From positions 1 through 9,197 of the forward strand of contig CAITEG010000002.1 in NCBI GenBank assembly GCA_903891365.1: a stretch of DNA of 9,197 nucleotides. The letters run 5' to 3'. This document shows positions 6,584-9,197 of the stretch, piece by piece (position 1 is the first letter of the stretch; the number at the start of each line of letters is the position of its first letter). This stretch comes from an uncultured bacterium. GTDB lineage: Bacteria; Patescibacteriota; Minisyncoccia; Phycocordibacterales; UBA9973. A program made the translations under genes and the position numbers. The notes beneath the pieces are model-generated. The model was given only the letters and a program-made list of their open reading frames with translations. It had not been told where the DNA came from and did no database searches.

Positions 6584-7888
6584 TTACTGTTTAACAATCT
6601 TATTGAACTTACTTTCTTTTAGATGTCCTTCTTCAAGCATTACCTCTCTGAAAGTTTTTTTTGTTGAAATAGATTTTTTGACGAGACTAGAGACAAGATC
6701 GTATCCAAGATGGGGAACAAAGAGAGTTGCATAAGCGGTAGAATTTTCTAGGAAATACTTACATTTTTCTTTGTCAGCTTTTACTTTGCTGATGCAAAGT
6801 TTATCAAACTGTTCGATGACTTCTGTCGTTAATTTAATGGAATCAATCAATTTCTCAACAATAACAGGGAGCATCACTCCTAGCTCCATTTGGGCGGCCT
6901 CTACTGCTTTTTCTATAGATAGATTGTTTCCAGAAATCACAAAGTAAAGTTGGTTTACTGTCTCTGGCATCACAGGATTAACTTTACCAGGCATTATAGA
7001 AGAGCCTTTCTGTAATTCAGGTAAGATTATCTCACCAATGGCACCATTCGGGCCTGAAGCCATGAATTTAAAATCATTTGCTGTCTTTGATAGGTCTACA
7101 CATAAAGCTGTAATAGTTTGAGAAATAATTAAAAAGTCAGTTTGAGAGCTTGTCTTGGCCATCATATTATTTGCTTTACGGAACTTTTTACCAGTCTCTT
7201 TATTTAACTCTTTATAAACTTCTTTTATGTATAAGGAGCTTGCATTGATAGAGTTGCCGATGGCTGTCCCTCCTAAGTTTAGAGTCTCACATATAGATAC
7301 TGCAGTTTTTATTTGAAAAGTATGTCTTTTTAGAATATCTCCATAAGCTTTGAATTCTATTCCGAGAGTAGTTGGGATAGCATCTTGGAGATGAGTACGT
7401 CCTAGTTTATTTATATTTTTAAATTCTTTGGCTTTAGATTCAAAAGATTTAACGAGAGAAGATAAACTTATATCTAAATTCTCAAGTAAGAAAATGGATG
7501 TAAGTTTTAAAGCCGAAGGGTTCACGTCGTTTGTAGACTGACTATAGTTCACATGATTGTTCGGATGCACTTTTGTTTTTCCATCTAGAAAGAGGGTAGC
7601 TTTATTGGCTATCACTTCATTCACATTCATATGGCTAGCTGTGCCTGCTCCACCTTGGATATATGAGATAGTAAACTGATCATCGTTTTTACCTTTTAAG
7701 ATTTCTTCGCAAACTTTTACAATTGCATCTTTTATTTCTTTGTTTAAATTCCCAGCCTTATAGTTGGCAATTGCGGCAGCCTTTTTGATCTTTACTATTG
7801 AGAGGATAAATTCCATCCTAGTTCTGCCAGAATCGAAAGGGAAGTTACTAAGTGCTTTTTTTGTCTCTTCACCATAGTATATTTTCAT
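6584..7888 (-). CDS. Aspartase/fumarase-superfamily lyase, probably aspartate ammonia-lyase
   Basis: The superfamily forms fumarate by eliminating ammonia or water from aspartate or malate; it acts as a cytoplasmic tetramer. Conserved regions: IQGGAGTASHMNVNEVIAN at 77-95, HPNNHVNYSQSTNDVNPSA at 108-126, GRTHLQDAIPTTLG at 163-176, LGGTAIGNSINA at 205-216 and the signature GSSIMPGKVNPVMPE at 295-309. S296 and K302 correspond to the catalytic-loop serine and lysine. QGGAGT, the GRTHLQDA form and PGKVNPVMPE are closer to aspartases than to class II fumarases, whose first motif is usually QTGSGTQ, so aspartase is preferred; fumarase is not excluded. At 434 residues it is somewhat shorter than typical aspartases (about 470), the loss being in the N- and C-terminal parts. 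It is transcribed divergently from the candidate RNA at 7961. Confidence 0.88.
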   Translation of the reverse strand: MKIYYGEETKKALSNFPFDSGRTRMEFILSIVKIKKAAAIANYKAGNLNKEIKDAIVKVCEEILKGKNDDQFTISYIQGGAGTASHMNVNEVIANKATLFLDGKTKVHPNNHVNYSQSTNDVNPSALKLTSIFLLENLDISLSSLVKSFESKAKEFKNINKLGRTHLQDAIPTTLGIEFKAYGDILKRHTFQIKTAVSICETLNLGGTAIGNSINASSLYIKEVYKELNKETGKKFRKANNMMAKTSSQTDFLIISQTITALCVDLSKTANDFKFMASGPNGAIGEIILPELQKGSSIMPGKVNPVMPETVNQLYFVISGNNLSIEKAVEAAQMELGVMLPVIVEKLIDSIKLTTEVIEQFDKLCISKVKADKEKCKYFLENSTAYATLFVPHLGYDLVSSLVKKSISTKKTFREVMLEEGHLKESKFNKIVKQ

Positions 7889-7896
7889 ATATGAGT

Positions 7897-7902
7897 ATTA
7901 TA
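7897..7902 (-). promoter_or_regulatory. Consensus -10 box (TATAAT) for the lyase gene
   Basis: A perfect TATAAT on the minus strand ends 8 nt before the lyase ATG at 7888. There is no Shine-Dalgarno site, so transcription probably begins at or next to the start codon. No clear -35 was found. Confidence 0.6.
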
Positions 7903-7940
7903 CCAGAAAAACAGACATAGGAGTCAAGATGAGGGTTTCT

Positions 7941-7946
7941 TATAAA
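7941..7946 (+). promoter_or_regulatory. Possible -10 box (TATAAA) for the structured RNA
   Basis: TATAAA on the plus strand would place a start near 7953-7955, just before the paired 5' end of the candidate RNA at 7965. No good -35 is visible at the expected distance. It is weak alone but agrees with the strand suggested by the terminator and by wobble pairs in the fold. Confidence 0.35.
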
Positions 7947-7960
7947 AATAGAGCTAAAAC

Positions 7961-8150
7961 GGGTGCTGGGAGACTAGGACCACGAGTACACTTATCGAAT
8001 CTTACCCCGTAGGCGAGTTAGATGAATCGCAGGTTCAGTACACCTTTTCCGTTCGTGAGTACTCTCACACGGAAAAGGTCTTCGATTTCCTCACGGTTCG
8101 ATCTACTGATCGCCTAGCGCAACCAAAGCAGTTTGCTCGCTTCTCCCAGC
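7961..8150 (+). ncRNA. Candidate structured RNA of unknown family, rod-like fold
   Basis: This protein-free stretch is richer in G+C than its flanks and folds into nested, collinear stems on the plus strand. P1 pairs 7965-7973 with 8142-8150 (9 bp). P2 pairs 8008-8016 with 8110-8119 (9 bp, one bulged G at 8117). P3 pairs 8019-8029 with 8094-8105 (11 bp including a U8027-G8096 wobble, bulged G at 8100), then 8031-8033 with 8089-8091. P4 pairs 8042-8052 with 8069-8079 (11 bp), topped by 8055-8059 with 8064-8068 and loop UACU. An open internal loop separates P1 and P2 (7974-8007 against 8120-8141); its 3' strand can form a small hairpin at 8127-8137. The plus strand is favoured by the wobble pair, a TATAAA upstream and the terminator directly after P1. 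Length and single-rod shape recall 6S RNA, but no sequence signature confirms it. RNase P RNA, tmRNA, SRP RNA and 5S rRNA hallmarks were sought and not found. Confidence 0.55.
7964..7979. repeat. Exact 16-nt copy of the tRNA-Gln 3' end
   Basis: TGCTGGGAGACTAGGA here is identical to 8181-8196, the plus-strand image of the 3' end of tRNA-Gln (acceptor 3' strand plus half the T stem). The match stops sharply at both ends. The matching T-stem half is missing, so this is not a second tRNA. It could be an attachment-site-like remnant of integration at the tRNA 3' end, or a functional antisense segment at the start of the candidate RNA. Confidence 0.85.
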
Positions 8151-8181
8151 GAAAATTCCGCACAGGGCGGAATTTTCTTTT
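8151..8181 (+). terminator. Intrinsic terminator after the candidate RNA, possibly bidirectional
   Basis: An 11-bp stem pairs 8151-8161 (GAAAATTCCGC) with 8167-8177 (GCGGAATTTTC) around the loop ACAGG. On the plus strand it continues into TTTT, giving a TTTTCTTTT tract, and begins directly after the P1 stem of the candidate RNA. Read on the minus strand the same stem follows the tRNA-Gln 3' end by a few bases and ends in ATTTTC, so it may stop both transcripts. Confidence 0.7.
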
Positions 8182-8182
8182 G

Positions 8183-8253
8183 CTGGGAGACTAGGAATCG
8201 AACCTAGATTAAAAGCTTCAAAGGCTTCTGTCCTACCGTTAGACGATCTCCCA
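8183..8253 (-). tRNA. tRNA-Gln (anticodon UUG)
   Basis: On the minus strand a full 71-nt cloverleaf forms. The acceptor TGGGAGA pairs with TCTCCCA, with discriminator G73. The D arm is GTCT-AACGGTA-GGAC. The anticodon arm is GAAGC-CTTTGAA-GCTTT with anticodon TTG at 34-36 reading CAA (and probably CAG). The T arm is CTAGG-TTCGATT-CCTAG. The weak U1-A72 first pair and G73 are known identity features of bacterial tRNA-Gln. The 3' CCA is not encoded (CA then AAAG follows), so a CCA-adding enzyme is needed. A spurious minus-strand reading frame covers this gene. Confidence 0.97.
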
Positions 8254-8279
8254 ATATGTGTAAAGACTAAAACAATATA

Positions 8280-8308
8280 AGAATACAACAAAAATGGTTA
8301 TTTTTCAA
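8280..8308 (-). promoter_or_regulatory. Sigma-70-like promoter for tRNA-Gln
   Basis: On the minus strand TTGAAA (8303-8308) and TATTCT (8280-8285) are separated by exactly 17 nt. A start about 7 nt later would give a pre-tRNA with a 5' leader of some 20 nt before position 8253. It overlaps the upstream region of the divergent GIY-YIG gene. Confidence 0.5.
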
Positions 8309-8323
8309 CTGGTTCGAATATGT

Positions 8324-8329
8324 TAGACT
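8324..8329 (+). promoter_or_regulatory. Possible -10 box (TAGACT) for the GIY-YIG gene
   Basis: A TAnnnT hexamer ends 6 nt before the ATG at 8336, the spacing seen at dnaX. TATGTT at 8319-8324 is an alternative. No Shine-Dalgarno site is present. The sequence match alone is weak. Confidence 0.35.
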
Positions 8330-8335
8330 TATTGT

Positions 8336-8602
8336 ATGTATTTCACTTACATTCTCGAATGTGCCGATAAGACTCTCTATGTAGGCTCCACGAATGATCT
8401 AGGTAAGAGGCTTCATAGTCACAACCACTTGAAGGGAGGGGCACACTATACCAAGATTCGTCGCCCAGTTACTTTAAAATATTCGGAAAAATTTGAGACA
8501 CTAACAGAATCGAGGAGGAGAGAGGCCGAAATAAAGGGATGGACTCGAGATAAAAAGATAAATTTAATAAATAGTAAATTAACAAAAGGCAACATAATGT
8601 AA
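8336..8602 (+). CDS. Small GIY-YIG domain protein (UPF0213/YhbQ-like)
   Basis: An 88-residue protein consisting of little more than a GIY-YIG nuclease fold. TYILECADKTLYVGSTNDLGKR at 4-25 supplies the two family strands (YIL in place of GIY, YVG in place of YIG) and R25, the conserved arginine. RRPVTLKYSE at 42-51 follows, then SRRREAEIKGW at 59-69, where E63 is the likely metal-binding glutamate. Free-standing members of this family are widespread; their role is mostly unproven, with DNA repair or structure-specific cleavage proposed. The protein ends with a short basic, Asn/Lys-rich tail. It is divergent from tRNA-Gln with an 82-nt spacer. Nothing suggests association with an intron or a restriction system. 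Confidence 0.9.
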   Translation: MYFTYILECADKTLYVGSTNDLGKRLHSHNHLKGGAHYTKIRRPVTLKYSEKFETLTESRRREAEIKGWTRDKKINLINSKLTKGNIM

Positions 8603-8671
8603 ATAGGTACTGAGCAAAGCAGTGCGAATGTAGAGAATGGAAGAGACTAACCAGAGATCAAAAATTAAAGT

Positions 8672-8699
8672 TGATAGATAAAAGTTAGCACATATAGAG
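8672..8699 (+). promoter_or_regulatory. Putative promoter upstream of the small acidic ORF
   Basis: TTGATA (8672-8677) and TATAGA (8694-8699) are 16 nt apart. The -10 is the left half of a dyad (TATAGA-GA-TCTATA, 8694-8707) that could be an operator or a chance AT palindrome. An alternative leaderless -10 is TAATTT at 8740-8745, 8 nt before the acidic ORF. The rest of the 151-nt gap from 8603 shows nothing else I can name. Confidence 0.35.
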
Positions 8700-8753
8700 T
8701 ATCTATAGTATACTTCGCAGGTCGTTTAGTATCTCTAATTAATTTATATCTAT

Positions 8754-8876
8754 ATGGATCCAGAAGAAACAAAAGTAGAAGGGGAAGAAGTAGTAGCTAC
8801 GGGAGAAGTAGTTGCCGAAGAAACTCCTGAAGTTGAAGCTCCAGTTGCAGAAGTTGCACCTGAAGTCGCTGCATAG
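8754..8876 (+). CDS. Small very acidic protein, 40 residues, unknown function
   Basis: An ATG at 8754 opens a 40-codon frame ending in TAG at 8876. The product begins MDPEETKVEGEEVV and continues as repeating Glu/Val/Ala/Pro units (VVAEETPEVEAPVAEVAPEV). It has 12 Glu and 1 Asp against a single Lys, and no aromatic or cysteine residues, so it is probably disordered. Support for a real gene: a -10-like TAATTT 8 nt upstream, coding-like periodic codon use, and a strong intrinsic terminator starting 13 nt after the stop. No Shine-Dalgarno site is seen. I know no function; a disordered acidic peptide binding a basic partner is one guess. Confidence 0.6.
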   Translation: MDPEETKVEGEEVVATGEVVAEETPEVEAPVAEVAPEVAA

Positions 8877-8889
8877 TATCAGTTTAAAT

Positions 8890-8924
8890 AAAAACCCGCA
8901 CAGGTCTGACCTATGCGGGTTTTT
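8890..8924 (+). terminator. Strong intrinsic terminator after the acidic ORF
   Basis: AAAAACCCGCA (8890-8900) pairs perfectly with TGCGGGTTTTT (8914-8924). After one C-A mismatch the inner AGGT (8902-8905) pairs with ACCT (8909-8912) around a CTG loop. The A-run and T-run on either side make it potentially bidirectional, but the only gene ending here is the acidic ORF on the plus strand. Confidence 0.92.
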
Positions 8925-9004
8925 ATGTGGGGGATTGCTATTTTGTCATTAAAGTGCTATAGTTAGAACATAATAGTAATAACTTGTCTAGTATAAGCCA
9001 GGTA

Positions 9005-9010
9005 TATAAA
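9005..9010 (+). promoter_or_regulatory. Possible -10 box (TATAAA) for the CxxC protein gene
   Basis: TATAAA ends 8 nt before the ATG at 9019, matching the leaderless spacing at the lyase gene. A perfect TATAAT at 9011-9016 is closer to the ATG than a start point would allow. TTGTCT at 8984-8989 could be a -35 with a short 15-nt spacer. No Shine-Dalgarno site precedes the ATG. Confidence 0.4.
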
Positions 9011-9018
9011 TATAATTT

Positions 9019-9197
9019 ATGGGAAATTTTCAAGGAGGAGGTAATAGAGGTGGAGGTTTTAGAGGAGGAAACGGTGGCGGTGGACGCCCAAGTTTCGGAG
9101 GTAATAGAGGTGGAGACAGAGGTCCAGTCACAATGCACAAAGCTGTATGTGATGAATGTCACAAGAGCTGTGAAGTTCCTTTCCGTCCATCAGGTGA
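9019..9197 (+). CDS. Gly/Arg-rich CxxC zinc-ribbon protein (partial, 3' end missing)
   Basis: The first 59 codons are visible; the frame runs off the window. Residues 1-36 are a low-complexity Gly/Arg/Asn tract with NRGG and FRGG units resembling RGG boxes, which in many proteins bind RNA or single-stranded DNA. Then MHKAVCDECHKSCEVPFRPSG begins at 39, with a CxxC pair at C44 and C47. Proteins with a CxxC, about 17 residues and a second CxxC are common in candidate-phyla genomes and are thought to bind one zinc; the second pair would lie beyond the window. A 19-nt sequence repeats exactly inside the tract. Function is unknown; nucleic-acid binding is an inference from composition. Confidence 0.8.
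   Translation, partial: MGNFQGGGNRGGGFRGGNGGGGRPSFGGNRGGDRGPVTMHKAVCDECHKSCEVPFRPSG
9037..9115 (+). repeat. Two exact 19-nt direct repeats in the Gly/Arg tract
   Basis: GGAGGTAATAGAGGTGGAG occurs at 9037-9055 and again at 9097-9115, 60 nt apart and in the same frame, each encoding GGNRGG. This points to expansion of the RGG-like tract by duplication or slippage. Confidence 0.9.

Noticed and set aside
7964..8040. A second, degraded tRNA downstream of tRNA-Gln
   Set aside because: Only the 16 nt of the 3' end match. There is no partner T-stem half, no T loop and no anticodon arm on the minus strand, so it is a copied fragment.
7961..8181. RNase P RNA, tmRNA, SRP RNA or 5S rRNA
   Set aside because: GAGGAAA and TAGATGAAT words hint at RNase P, but they lie on opposite strands and the element is far too short. 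No tag frame or tRNA-like ends for tmRNA, no GGAAG loop of SRP RNA, and no 5S core were found.
7964..8196. A mobile element bounded by attachment sites
   Set aside because: The two 16-nt copies enclose only about 200 nt with no integrase or other gene. A past integration scar remains possible, but there is no element here now.
8103..8291. 62-residue minus-strand reading frame
   Set aside because: It runs through the whole tRNA-Gln gene and its terminator; the peptide is the translation of a tRNA and not a protein gene.
9..8876. UGA recoded as glycine, as in Gracilibacteria/SR1
   Set aside because: No complete gene ends in TGA (6 TAA, 3 TAG), but all full-length frames are intact under the standard code and glycine is encoded by GGN throughout, so no recoding is needed.
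1..9197. CRISPR array, toxin-antitoxin pair, restriction or phage-defence genes
   Set aside because: No spaced short repeats and no matching protein motifs; the only nuclease is a small stand-alone GIY-YIG protein without a partner gene.

Overview
The window looks like a chromosomal piece of a small-genome bacterium of the Candidate Phyla Radiation (Patescibacteria, probably a Parcubacteria-type lineage). This is inferred from AT-rich, tightly packed genes, short versions of housekeeping proteins, a DnaX without zinc-binding cysteines, a glycine/arginine-rich CxxC protein of a type common in that group, and a near absence of Shine-Dalgarno sites. The standard bacterial code fits; all complete genes end in TAA or TAG.

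Layout: positions 9-5638 are a plus-strand housekeeping run: seryl-tRNA synthetase (serS), an FtsQ/DivIB-like membrane protein, a tRNA-dihydrouridine synthase (dus), DNA polymerase III gamma (dnaX) and a BaiN/HI0933-type flavoprotein. The run is interrupted at 2149-2257 by a perfect 27-bp inverted repeat around a GC-rich core. Positions 5643-7888 are on the minus strand: an aspartase/fumarase-superfamily lyase followed by a membrane-anchored protein of unknown function, convergent with the flavoprotein gene.

The most interesting stretch is 7889-8335. It has no protein gene but holds tRNA-Gln(UUG) on the minus strand and, facing it, a stretch of about 190 nt on the plus strand that folds into a long nested rod (about 48 base pairs) with paired ends, a large internal loop, a terminal hairpin and an intrinsic terminator right after it. 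I could not assign it to a known family; its general shape recalls 6S RNA. Its first 16 nt are an exact copy of the antisense of the tRNA-Gln 3' end.

The right end (8336-9197) holds a GIY-YIG protein, a 40-residue very acidic ORF followed by a strong terminator, and the start of an RGG-type, cysteine-containing protein cut by the window edge. Many genes have a TAnnnT-type -10 box only 6-8 nt before the start codon, which suggests widespread leaderless transcripts. No CRISPR array, insertion sequence or defence system was seen.
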